A stretch of DNA of 64,000 nt from assembly GCF_037975245.1 (NCBI RefSeq), contig NC_092576.1, positions 43,841,611-43,905,610 of the forward strand. Direction: 5' to 3'. The stretch comes from Apostichopus japonicus (taxonomy: Eukaryota; Echinodermata; Holothuroidea; Aspidochirotida; Stichopodidae). The notes below the pieces were generated by a model, which did not search any database, was not told where the DNA came from, and saw only the letters and a program-made list of their open reading frames with translations. This document shows, piece after piece, positions 10,977 to 21,414 of this stretch. Position numbers and translations under genes: made by a program. The stretch's first letter is position 1, and each line of letters begins with the position of its first letter.

Positions 10977-11232
10977 GTAAGTAAAACATAGGATATATTG
11001 AATATATACATCAATCAATACCAGTTAAAATTAGAAGAAAAAAAAAACAGTTGAATATCTTGATAAGAGAGTATATCGCTTTAGTTATTAAATACTAAAC
11101 TGTTTTAATTCGAATAATGAAATACAAGTTAAAATTATTTACAACCGTTGAATGTCTTAATAAGAGATAATATCGCTTTGGTTATTAAATATTAAATTGT
11201 TTAAATTAGAACAAGGAAATACAGGATTAAAT

Positions 11233-11278
<46 letters not shown>

Positions 11279-12430
11279 AAGCTCAAGATAAGAGAGAATT
11301 GTAAACACAAACAATTAATATAAATTAATTAATAAACTATAGGGTAGAGTGTGTAGGTTAATAAACAAACAAATATTATTTATTAAATTCTGTTTCCAAG
11401 TTTCTATTCAGCAATAGATCCTGTTCATCTTAGCTTAACTTATTTCATTTTTTAAAATCTCCCCTGATGTATAAAATAGTAATTGAAGACAGAAAGGGTC
11501 AGTGAATTGTTTCCTGTTTTACGGATTTGGCCGAATATTTTAATTTGGTTTAAGTTTACATTTAAATTAAAACAGAAATAGGTTAAGTGATTGACAAAGA
11601 TACCTAAGTAGCAGAATACCTAAATAACAAACTGATACCTAAATATAAAATGTATAATAATTAACATTTAACTGAAATACCAAACCCACCTAAACCTGAT
11701 CTTCCCATCACAAATGAAATAAATTAAATTAAGTGTAACTTATTTTGAACATATCAGTTCTGTCTCATACAACCCGCCACAACTTACATTTAACATGTAT
11801 AAGCGGTCTGCATGCTCCCCATCCTTAAGCACCCCTCCTTACCCCTACCACACCCGTCCCTACCCAGTACGACAATCATCAGTTTCTTTATCAATCACTC
11901 CTCGCACACGCTTTGACAATAACAACATAACATTCACGAGGATAAACCATATCCACGCCCTCCCCCGCACTGAGGCACCCTCCTAATACCCCAACCAGAT
12001 ATCACTTAACTTTAGCACACCCTTCCTTACCATAACAAACCCCTCCCTACACCCCTGACATCCCTTGTTCCGTCCATCCCTCACCCCTCTTACACACCTT
12101 TAATTCATTCTATAGAAATAACAATGACTGATATCTGTAATAAACCTAACCCTGTTGTTTACCCTTTAACATCTTGCAATAAAACAAAGATAAAGCAAAG
12201 ATAAAACAAACTTTCCAGATAAAATTATCCAACTTTTACATATTCAAACTACTTATTATTAAATATGTTATTATAATAATAAAATAAACAAATATCATTT
12301 GATTAATATGAAATTAATATAACAATAAACTTAATCTTCCTAAGTTAATTATATTGTTATTATTTTCAAGTATTGATCCCGTAAACAAACATGATGATAT
12401 TAACTCTATTTATTATTTTCCTTTCTTCAG
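10977..12430. other. intron of NLR locus 1 with AT microsatellite and C-rich tract
   Basis: A TA dinucleotide repeat spans about 11235-11275. From about 11800 to 12100 the plus strand is strikingly C-rich and G-poor (repeated CCCCTCC and CCCTACC words), with no periodic unit. No exon is supported between the flanking splice sites. Confidence 0.45.
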
Positions 12431-12639
12431 ATTCCCATATTCGAGGTGTCTCTAAACTGGTCCTTTAGTAAGATTGATGAAGATGGGAACATTATCCTCT
12501 CCTCTGGTCTCTCTCTACCAATCATGACATCAATAGAGAATATGAACATACAGACAGAGTATGGGAGAGAAATGAATAAACATGAAGTTAATGGATTATT
12601 AAACTATGTACAACACTCTCAAAGATTCAAGGAACTGTT
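12431..12639 (+). CDS. NLR locus 1, exon B (209 nt)
   Basis: Acceptor CTTTCTTCAG, donor GTAAGT; enters in phase 0 and leaves in phase 2. The peptide starts IPIFEVSLNWSFSKIDEDG, continues IILSSGLSLPIMTSIENMNI and ends with YVQHSQRFKEL. It matches locus 2 exon 3 along its whole length (LILTSGLQVPNLNTLHGLHI, YVTNSINLKTV). Both exons are exactly 209 nt. The spacing suggests an irregular leucine-rich-repeat-like segment. Confidence 0.75.
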
Positions 12640-15018
12640 GTAAGTATAATTAATAAATATGTACATAATATTAGTAATAAAGAAATAACCATAAATATTC
12701 ATAATGTAAACAAGAGAGGAATTAATAATAAGAATTAATAATATAGTTATATTTAATAATTACTGAAGGTATTATTGATAGGTTTATATAATTGTGCAAG
12801 TAAAACAAAACAATTGAAGAAGAAATTGAATAAAGAAATACACTAACAATGATAGAACGTACAGTCATCAGGCAAGGAATATGATTAATGGGAGAGGAAA
12901 ATAGAGACAAAATGAGACAAAAACACTAAAACTTTAACAATAAATTCATCTGAAAATGAAATGTATTTAAATAAGGAGATGAGTCCCTAGCTTAAATGTG
13001 AAAAAATAATATGTCTCATTGAAACAATAACAAAACTGTTGGATGTAATTAGACCAAGGTATCACAAATCAATAATGCAAGATGTCATCATATTAGAGTA
13101 GCAAAATCAACCCAAAATAAATAAACACAAACTTTTATGAGTTAGATTAACAGAAAAATATTGAAAGAGATCAAACATGGAAGGTAAAAAAACACGCTTT
13201 TTAATGAAAAAGCTAAACAAATTATCTTTATTTTAATAAGAATGAACTTTGTTTGATTAGTTTATAAATTAACTGCTAATTAATGCAAGTTATTGTTTAA
13301 GTAAAAGAAAGACAGTGATGTAAATTAAACATATTGTAATTGGCCTCATCTAATAATAGGGCAACCCTCTCAACTATAGTACCTTAATCTTTCCCTGATC
13401 CACCCCTCACACCCACCCTAAACCAAAATGTGCTAGACCACTTACACCATTTTATTTACCTATGTTTATAACACTTGAAAACTTATCTTGTTAACAAAAC
13501 CCTCCCCCCCCCCCCTTTCCACGCACACACTAACCTACCCACACACGTACTCAGCAAGGTCTCGTGTCATACTATTATTGTCCGTCTCTTCTGATCAACA
13601 TGTCGCCACCTCCTTCACTCGAATCCTTGACCCACCCCCACCCCTTCGCCATGCGATAAACAACTCTTGGGAATAACACTAAAATCACGTATATATGTTT
13701 TCTCTTCTATTCTAATTGTTTGCAGAATATACTAATAGAAACAAACACAGTACATCTGTTTAAAGATTAATCTTTAAGATTTTAATTTAGATCCTTACTA
13801 ACATTGCAGTATTCTCCTATCCCCTACCAAACAGCCACACCACCCCTCTCCCTACCCTTCCCAACCCACCAAGCCTTCCTCCCAAACCTACAAGGCCAAT
13901 AACCCTTATATTATATCTATATACTCTACATTGTCATATATACTCAATACTGTACACATTTATACCGTTCATCTGTACGTTTAAAATGTCCACTCTTTTC
14001 TACTCAGTAAACATTTTGTTTTATCGCAAAAGTCTATTGAACTTATTTCATCATTTTTTTTCCTTACCAAAGATGAACACTGACTGTACTGACACTTTCA
14101 ATGGTTTAACGTGTTCTTGTGTTCAACACCTGTCAATCAATACTTGAACAATACAATGAAAAGAAGTTGTATTCAATAAAATAGACGCGCGCGTCTTTTA
14201 TAAGAACACCTGGAATTTACTGACAAACAAGTCCATGGATATTGCAATACATTCGCACCTATGGCATCATTAAAATTACTGGAAAACATCACTTTGCCAG
14301 TATATCATATAAAAGTAAGTACTGATGATTCATTGATCTGAAAAAAAAACTTTGACACAATTGTAAATTGTTTATTACTGTACAAACTTAAATATTATGG
14401 AATTCGGGAATCGTTCATAACTAGCTAACTAGTTATTTATCCTTCAGAAAAATAAGTTAAGTTCCTTATTGGCTTTAGATTGGACAATAAGTGATTGATT
14501 TAAGACGGAAATATATATTTTCATAGTAACTAGCATATGCCCTCCAACACAAGTTATAACAACGGACCCGAGCCACGTTATTAACATGTACACATCTACC
14601 GCACCAAACCTTATTCCCTCCACACTGTAACTACTAATATATTACTTCCTTTACCCCATTCTTTCCTTTGCAATTATAAGTGGTTTCCACAGCCCCCTCC
14701 CTACCTCACGGTACTCTAACCCTACCATGTCCCACTTGTAATTGACCCCCCCCCCCTCCCGCTGGTATCTTAGCATTTCTTCAACGTCATTTCTTTATAT
14801 CAACCCATTTCGTTACTTATGTATCGGATCTTCGTTACCAAAAGGAAGTATATTTCAGTACTGCGATTGTCCCTTATAGTCAGTACCTTTATTTGTATTC
14901 ATCTTTTTCAGTACCAACTACACCTCCCCCCCCCCCCACCCCGCCCGCCGTGCGTCTATAGTGAGAAAAGCAAAACAAAGTTTAAAAAGCAGATACTAGT
15001 AGCTGTGACTTACAATAT
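12640..15018. other. intron of NLR locus 1 left of the Gypsy insertion
   Basis: AT-rich sequence with patches that are C-rich on the plus strand (about 13380-13540, 13800-13900, 14580-14760) and C runs at about 13501-13514, 14747 and 14930. No exon, RNA gene or further element is supported. Confidence 0.4.
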
Positions 15019-15361
15019 TATAACAGAGAGCATTTTACTGTTATCACAGGAGATCATCCACACTGTAACCTCCAGTGTAACTTTCTACAACCAAAACCCT
15101 ACACCTGTTTGTGCACCTTTTATTATGTAATATTCAGCAGGATGTGTGGTTAGCTTCACACTAGCTTAACCACTGTTTATGTAGACAGGGTAACATCCTG
15201 TCCCATCCTCTTGTAATCCATTGTAAAAGAGTATATAAGATGCAACTTTCACCATTTGTATTTAGTAGCATATATCCAGCCAAGGAAGATACAATATACT
15301 CTGCATTAAATTCAACTACTTGTTTGTGCCTTTATTTTCTTGTTCACATACCGCTGTGACA
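15019..15361 (+). repeat. 5' LTR of Gypsy element
   Basis: 343 bp, nearly identical to the 3' copy. It contains the TATA-like GAGTATATAAGATG near 15228-15241, the expected promoter of genomic RNA. The terminal ATAACAG also pairs with CTGTTAT about 20 nt inside, so the left end could form a small hairpin. Confidence 0.93.
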
Positions 15362-15380
15362 ATTTGGTGGAGGAGCAAAA
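15362..15380 (+). other. putative primer-binding site region
   Basis: Directly after the 5' LTR lies ATTTGGTGGAGGAGC, the position where a tRNA primes minus-strand DNA synthesis. The TTTGGTGG start is common in Gypsy elements. I could not identify the matching tRNA. Confidence 0.4.
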
Positions 15381-15400
15381 ATTCCTATTTTAAGTTTTAC

Positions 15401-16402
15401 ATGACACGTTCTCCGTATTTCCTTCGTTCATCTACTCGTTTCACAATGGCTTCAACTGTTCCAGCAATTGCACCCACCCCTTATCATGGGTTGTCTACAG
15501 AAAATGCCAAGCGTTGGCTGGCTCGCTTAACCCAGTTTGTAACACTTAAAGGCTGTAAAGATGAAGATGCCTTAGCTATGTTTGGACTGCTACTTAGAGA
15601 TTCTGCTTTGGATTGGTTTACTTGTCTTGATGAATCTGTCAGGAAAGACTTCACACAAGTCAAAGCTGCGTTTTTGTTACGCTTTCAGGATGTGGTGCCC
15701 ACTTGGCAAAGACTAAGCTCGTTTTTTACAGCTAAACAGGAACCAACTGAAACTGTTAACGATTTTACATCTAGGATGAGCATGAGGGGTTCAGATCTAT
15801 CTCTCTCGTCAGAACAAATTGTCCAGGCTACTCTGGCAGGCTTACTTTCCCACATCAGGCCCTTTGTCCTACAAAAAGACCCTACCACTGTCGAGGAAAT
15901 ACGTAGGGCGGCAAACCAACTCGCGACTTCTGTGGATTCGTCACGACAGGAAGAAGTGTTGATGGCTGTCCAAGGATTAGCAGACCAGCTCCAACAGCTA
16001 ACCACAACCCAGGAGAGCTTTGCAGATCGGTTACATTCCCTATCCACTACGGTAAATGCAGCCTCACTGGACCAGTCTCACAGTGGAAGGAGAGGTCAAC
16101 CACCACCATCTCCGCAAAAACAGGGGAGACGGACCTGGCAGAAATCTTCCCCTCCATCACAGGATGGCCCGAGTCCTTGGCATCGTCAACCATCACAGAC
16201 ACAGCGTGCTTGTTCTGGGTGTGGTGAGTACGGTCACTTAAGGTCTTATTGTCATGCTCAAGATCTTAGCTGTTACAACTGTGGTAAACTAGGACATATA
16301 GCTCGAGTATGTAGGTCTGGCCGTTATGTACCCCCCTTTCACCCAACCAACCCCTTCCTCCAATCTTCTGGGCAGCACCAGAATGATCAACAGCCCCAAT
16401 AG
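15401..16402 (+). CDS. Gypsy Gag polyprotein
   Basis: Capsid/nucleocapsid protein of the retrotransposon, packaging its RNA in cytoplasmic particles. The frame is open from inside the LTR; the first ATG after the LTR is at 15401, which I chose as start, and MASTVPAIAPTPYHG slightly downstream is an alternative. The middle (AKRWLARLTQFVTLKG, RDSALDWFTCL) resembles a retrotransposon capsid. Near the C-terminus are two CCHC zinc knuckles, CSGCGEYGHLRSYC and CYNCGKLGHIARVC, each C-X2-C-X4-H-X4-C. The frame ends with TAG at 16400-16402. The codons around it read CAA-TAG-CAA-TTA and the frame continues into pol, so this stop is probably suppressed for part of translation. Confidence 0.9.
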   Translation: MTRSPYFLRSSTRFTMASTVPAIAPTPYHGLSTENAKRWLARLTQFVTLKGCKDEDALAMFGLLLRDSALDWFTCLDESVRKDFTQVKAAFLLRFQDVVPTWQRLSSFFTAKQEPTETVNDFTSRMSMRGSDLSLSSEQIVQATLAGLLSHIRPFVLQKDPTTVEEIRRAANQLATSVDSSRQEEVLMAVQGLADQLQQLTTTQESFADRLHSLSTTVNAASLDQSHSGRRGQPPPSPQKQGRRTWQKSSPPSQDGPSPWHRQPSQTQRACSGCGEYGHLRSYCHAQDLSCYNCGKLGHIARVCRSGRYVPPFHPTNPFLQSSGQHQNDQQPQ

Positions 16403-19400
16403 CAATTACTGTCACACAGGCCCTCCTCCCCTGTGAATAGTTACTGTTGTGAGGCATCTTGTAGGGACTCTGTAGCATCCATTTCTGCCACGCCCTCTGT
16501 GACTTTAGTGACCCCACTTCAAAAGAATTTGGTTAATGTGTCCCTAAATGGTTGTACTTCTAAAGCCCTTGTTGACACAGGAGCTTCCATTTCTTGTATA
16601 TCTCTGTCTCTCATACAGAGATCTTGTATTCTCAAAGTGTCTACACTTGGTGACTCTACCATTAGTCATATTAAAGGGGTGTGTGGTGAAACTCACACTG
16701 TTCTTGGGACAATCAATCTGCCTGTTACTATTAACAAGCTGTGCTTATATCAGACATTCTATGTATTTCAAAGACTGCACCACCCACTTATACTAGGTCT
16801 GGATTTTCTAACGACAAATAAGGCTTCCATTGATCTTCACAACCATTGCCTATCTCTTCATGATGGTATGACCGAAGTGTCTTTCCTTCAGGCTGATTGT
16901 GAACGACATGAAGTTATAAGATTGCAGACTTCAGTTACTGTCCCAGCAAAAACTGAAGTTATTTGCCCTGTTAAGGTTTTTAACCCTGACTTTTCCCATA
17001 GTGTTTGCCTTTTAGAGCCAGCATCGTCTTTAGCTAGTAAGTTCAATATTTTCACGGCCAGGTCTGTATGCTCGGTTGCCAATTCTAGTGTTATTGTTAA
17101 GCTTATGAATCCCACTAATTCTGCTGTGTGTATTCCTGTCAATACTACCGTTGCTTATGCACATGAATATGAGGACATTTGTGACTTTTCGGGTTCTGAG
17201 CCTGATCTATCCGACTTTAATATTTCGTCATTGTTCGATAAGACTTCGCCTGATGATGATGACCAATACGTCACCTTAGCTCAGGATATGGGTATAAATT
17301 TAGCAACTTCTGATCTCTCTGAGGTACAACGACGAGAGCTTCTTATTTTAATCGGCAAGAACCGTGATGTTTTTGCCACTGACCTCTCTGAACTTGGTGA
17401 AACTAATCTTTACCATCACAATATTGATACAGGGAATGCACCTCCCCAACGACAGCGTTTTTACCGCACGACCCCTAAAATCAAAGACGAAATTGAAAAA
17501 CAAGTCAATGATATGCTGCAAAATGGTATAATTGAGCCCAGCATTTCAGAGTGGCAGAGTCCCGTTGTTCTGGTCAAGAAAAAAGATGGCAGTTACAGGT
17601 TTGCTGTCGATTATAGGAAACTCAATAGCGTTACTAGGCCAATGCACTTTCCCTTACCTCTATTGGAGGATGTTTTTGATGCGGTGGGTGAATCTGAAGC
17701 ACAAATCTTTTCTGTGTTAGACCTCTTTTCAGGGTTTTGGCAAGTCCCTATGGACCCTGACTCAAAACATAAGGCTGCATTTGTGACTCATCATGGGGTC
17801 TACCAATGGAAAAAGCTACCATTTGGCTTAATGAATGCACCTGCCTCAGTTCAATTGGTCATGGCAGAAGTACTAAGAGGCTTGAATTGGAAACATGCTC
17901 TTGTGTATGTTGATGACATCCTTATTCTAAGCAAAAATTTTCAGGATCATTTAGACCATCTTTAGGATGTTTTTCACCGCCTCCGAACTGCCAATATGAG
18001 ACTCAAACCTTCTAAATGTGACTTTGCTGCACAGAAAGTTACTTATTTAGGACATGTCATCACAAAAGATGGCGTTCAGGCTGATCCCTCTAAAACTGAG
18101 GCCATTTCTCAATTTCCTTGTCCTCGGGATGTCTCTACTTTACGAGGTTTCCTTGGCCTTTGTAATTATTACCGTAGATTCGTACACGGTTTTGCCAAAA
18201 TTGCTGCCCCACTAAACAACCTCCTAAAAAAGGATGTTCCCTTCATCTGGTCTAAACAATGTGAAGACGCCTTCGAAAGTCTCAAACATGCTTTAACCAC
18301 CCCACCCATACTAGCTTATCCTAGTATGTCTAAACCTTTCATTGTTTCAACTGATGCCTCAGGGAGTGCCATCGGTTATATTCTTGGACAGCGTGATAGT
18401 TGTAACAGGGAACGTGTGATTGCCTATGGGGGACGATCTCTTAACAAAATGGAAAAGAAATGGTCTATATCAGAAAGAGAGTGCCTTGCTCTTATTGATG
18501 CAATTCAGTCATTCCGTCCGTACTTAGCTAACAACAAATTTACTGTTTTGACTGATCATATAGCTCTTAAGTGGTTACATAAAATTTCACATGCGACTAA
18601 TGGTCGTTTAGCTAGGTGGTCTATAGCGCTTCAAGGGTATGATTTCACTATTGAACACAAGGCAGGAAAATTACACCAAAATGCAGATGGCCTTTTCTAG
18701 GAGAAGCTATGATTCACAACAAATTCCATCAAAGGCTGAGGGAATGTGCATTGAACAAACTAAGACCAGTCACCTTGATCAGGATACCACTGTAGAATAT
18801 CACATTGAATATGCTAGCAATCCTAGTGTACCTTCTGTAGGAGCTGTTTCAGAGAAGCCAGATATTGATCCTGTGGCTGTTAAATCATTTCAGAGGGAGT
18901 GCTCAGACTTTTCTTATTTGGTTAAGTATTTAGAAACAGGTGAGCTACCTGAGGACCAGAAAGTAGCTAAAAAAGTTGTTGTTGAAGCTGAACAATATGT
19001 GTGTCTTGATGGCACTCTTTATCATTTATTTTACCGTCGAGCTAGAAATCTTTCACAGGCGGATAGGGTAATTAAGCAACTAGCTGTGCCTAAGGTCCTT
19101 CGACCTGACGTTTTCTTGTCATATCATGACTCTATTGCGGGAGGGGGTCATCAAGGGTTTGATCGAACTTATCATTCGATTCGTTTAAAGTACTATTGGC
19201 CAAGAATGTATTCAGATATTTATGATTACGTTAAATCATGTGATGCCTGTCAAAGAGCTAAACGTCATTTTCATGGCCACCCTGCCCCACTGCACCCAAT
19301 GCCTGTTGAGGATGCATTTAAACGGTGGCATATGGACATCCTTGGTCCACTTACCACCAGTTCAGACGGTCACAAGTATGTATTATTAGTTACAGACAGT

Positions 19401-20210
19401 TTTACTCGTTGGCCAGAAGCTTTTCCTCTTAATTCTCAGGAAGCAACTGTCATTGCACAAGTATTGTACAAAGAAATTTTCTGTCGTTATGGTGCACCAC
19501 ATACCCTTATTTCAGATCGTGGAAAAAATTTCATGTCAAAGTTAATTCAAGCATTGTGTGAGTTGTTTGACATCACCCGTCACCATACTAGTTCCTATCA
19601 CCCACAGACTAATTCGACATGTGAGAGGTTTAACTCAGTTATTGCACAATCCATGAGAGCCTATTGTGGGGGAAATGATTCCAAATGGCCAGATATGCTA
19701 CCTGGTATTTTAATGGCTTATCGTATGTCACCTGCGATCAACTCAACCCAATTTTCACCTTACTTTCTTTTGTTTGGTAAGGATATGCGTTCTCCCTTGG
19801 ATGTTAGTTTACACCCTACTGACACCATGGGTAGAGATGCAAAAGAGCATATCACTTCTGTTATGGACAAGTTAGACACCTTTCGTAAGGTTGCAAAGGA
19901 AAACATTGTTCAGGCACAACACAAGAACAAACAAACTTATGATGCTAATGCCAAGGAACCATCATTCCATTTGGGACAAAGTGTACTAGTTTTTAACCCT
20001 CAAGTACCACAGGGCCATTCATCCAAATTACATCGTAAATGGTGTGGGCCATATTATGTCTGTGAGTTAGGTCCTAATGACACCTTCAAACTCAGGAATT
20101 GCTCTGATAATAAGGAATTGCAATCTCTGGTTCATGCCAATCGGCTGAAGCCCTATCATGACCCGAGGGACAGGAAAGTGCCTACTGTGCCACACTACCC
20201 TGTCTTCTGA
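16403..20210 (+). pseudogene. Gypsy Pol polyprotein (PR-RT-RH-IN), with breaks
   Basis: Pol is in frame with gag beyond the gag stop. Protease: LVDTGASISCIS around 16568-16603. Reverse transcriptase: YRFAVDYRKLN, FSVLDLFSGFWQVPM, LPFGLMNAPAS and the catalytic YVDDIL near 17905. RNase H: STDASGSAIGYIL and LTDHIALKWL. Integrase: zinc-binding H..H..CDACQRAKR (19129-19265), then the catalytic acidic residues in WHMDILGPL, LISDRGKNF and NSTCERFNS, and a GPY/F-like tail (HRKWCGPYYVCEL, HANRLKPY). Breaks: in-frame TAG at 17963-17965 just after YVDDIL; a frame change at the T run 18693-18696 at the end of RNase H; and a last frame end at 20208-20210 before the chromodomain. All other catalytic motifs look intact. 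Confidence 0.88.
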
Positions 20211-20487
20211 ACCTAAAACACTTCCTGGGACTAGTCCTACTGGAGCTTCCCAAGAAACCCAACATATAAGAGAACAAAGTTCATGGAAAGATGTTGATCG
20301 AATTCTTCAGGCACGTAAATATAATGGTGCTATGTATTACAAAGTTAAGTGGGCAGATAAAACACCATCTTCATGGGTTCTTAGTGGGGATTTATCTTCT
20401 AATCTTATTAGAAAATATCACATCACCCGTACTCTGCAAGGCAGAAAACGTAAACGTCCATTGAAACGACATAAGTTCTTCATTTAG
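20211..20487 (+). CDS. C-terminal chromodomain of Gypsy Pol (shifted frame)
   Basis: In the frame one base ahead of the integrase frame, after a Pro/Thr/Ser-rich linker, the sequence reads WKDVDRILQARKYNGAMYYK and then VKWADKTPSSWVLSGDL. This is the I-L-x2-R .. G .. Y-x-V-K-W layout of a chromodomain. It ends in a basic tail (GRKRKRPLKRHKFFI) and a TAG. In chromoviruses this domain tethers integrase to chromatin and biases insertion. Because it follows the end of the integrase frame at 20210, a one-base change near 20158-20210 probably separates it from pol. A separate initiation is unlikely. Confidence 0.75.
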
Positions 20488-21057
20488 AAATACTGTGTAC
20501 TATTAAAGTTGATCATGTAAACAAATATGGTTAGTCTGTTGCTTCCATATTTATCAGACTCTACAAGTAAACCTTCTTTCCATGTCAAAGGCTTTTTCAT
20601 TGTTTATAATATATTCATTCCTTTGTTTTATATCTTGAGCATGACATTATTTTAACAGTATGTGACCGTACTGCCACAATTTTCTATTTTGATAATCATT
20701 GATACATTGCTTTTGTTTATTAATGTTGTGACAGTAAATGTATGTCATTATGTTCTTTCAGGTTTTCCTGTATTTTTTTTCTTCTTGCCTTTGTCGACAA
20801 CATTTATAGATGTATATGTTATTATCATTTGTTTTTTTCTCAAACAGTGAGACATTACTGGTCATGTTTCTTTTATTGAGTTTCATCACTATTTTCATAT
20901 AATATCAATGGTTCACCTTACCTTTGAAATTACATTCGAGCATTTTATATCCGTTTTTGTTAACGTATTCTGTAAGGACTTTTACTTTCTGCAATTCTTA
21001 GTGTTTGCTGTTTCTTCATTCTTTCTTTTCCTTTCACATTTGGGGACCAAACTTTTT
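20488..21057 (+). other. pol-to-LTR spacer of Gypsy element
   Basis: About 570 bp, T-rich on the plus strand. Short open frames here are hydrophobic only because of T-richness and show no envelope motif, so no env gene is claimed. Confidence 0.5.
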
Positions 21058-21071
21058 AAGGGAGAGGCAAT
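21058..21071 (+). other. polypurine tract of Gypsy element
   Basis: AAGGGAGAGGCAAT directly precedes the 3' LTR, the expected priming site for plus-strand DNA synthesis. Confidence 0.65.
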
Positions 21072-21414
21072 TATAACAGAGAGCATTTTACTGTTATCAC
21101 AGGAGATCATCCACACTGTAACCTCCAGTGTAACTTTCTACAACCAAAACCCTACACCTGTTTGTGCACCTTTTATTATGTAATATTCAGCAGGATGTGT
21201 GGTTAGCTTCACACTAGCTTAACCACTGTTTATGTAGACAGAGTAACATCCTGTCCCATCCTCTTGTAATCCATTGTAAAAGAGTATATAAGATGCAACT
21301 TTCACCATTTGTATTTAGTAGCATATATCCAGCCAAGGAAGATACAATATACTCTGCATTAAATTCAACTACTTGTTTGTGCCTTTATTTTCTTGTTCAC
21401 ATACCGCTGTGACA
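21072..21414 (+). repeat. 3' LTR of Gypsy element
   Basis: 343 bp, with one visible substitution from the 5' LTR. It is followed by ATAT, the second copy of the putative target duplication. Confidence 0.93.

Larger units (their letters stand above)
15019..21414 (+). mobile_element. complete Ty3/Gypsy LTR retrotransposon (chromovirus), 6.4 kb
   Basis: Two 343-bp LTRs at 15019-15361 and 21072-21414 differ, by eye, at one base (GACAGGG against GACAGAG). They begin TATAACAG and end CTGTGACA, imperfect inverted termini, and a short target duplication ATAT flanks the element. Inside, in order: gag with two zinc knuckles, aspartic protease, reverse transcriptase, RNase H, integrase with GPY/F-like tail, and a chromodomain. 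The order PR-RT-RH-IN plus chromodomain places it with Ty3/Gypsy chromoviruses. It sits in the second intron of NLR locus 1, in the sense orientation. Near-identical LTRs imply recent insertion, yet pol has one in-frame stop and two frame changes, so this copy is either inactive or misread by the assembly. Confidence 0.93.

Noticed and set aside
15685-16047. A minus-strand gene across gag
   Set aside because: It is the antisense shadow of gag and has no motif.
20662-21183. An env-like hydrophobic protein in the Gypsy element
   Set aside because: The frames are hydrophobic only from T-rich codons, lack a signal or fusion motif, and one runs into the 3' LTR.
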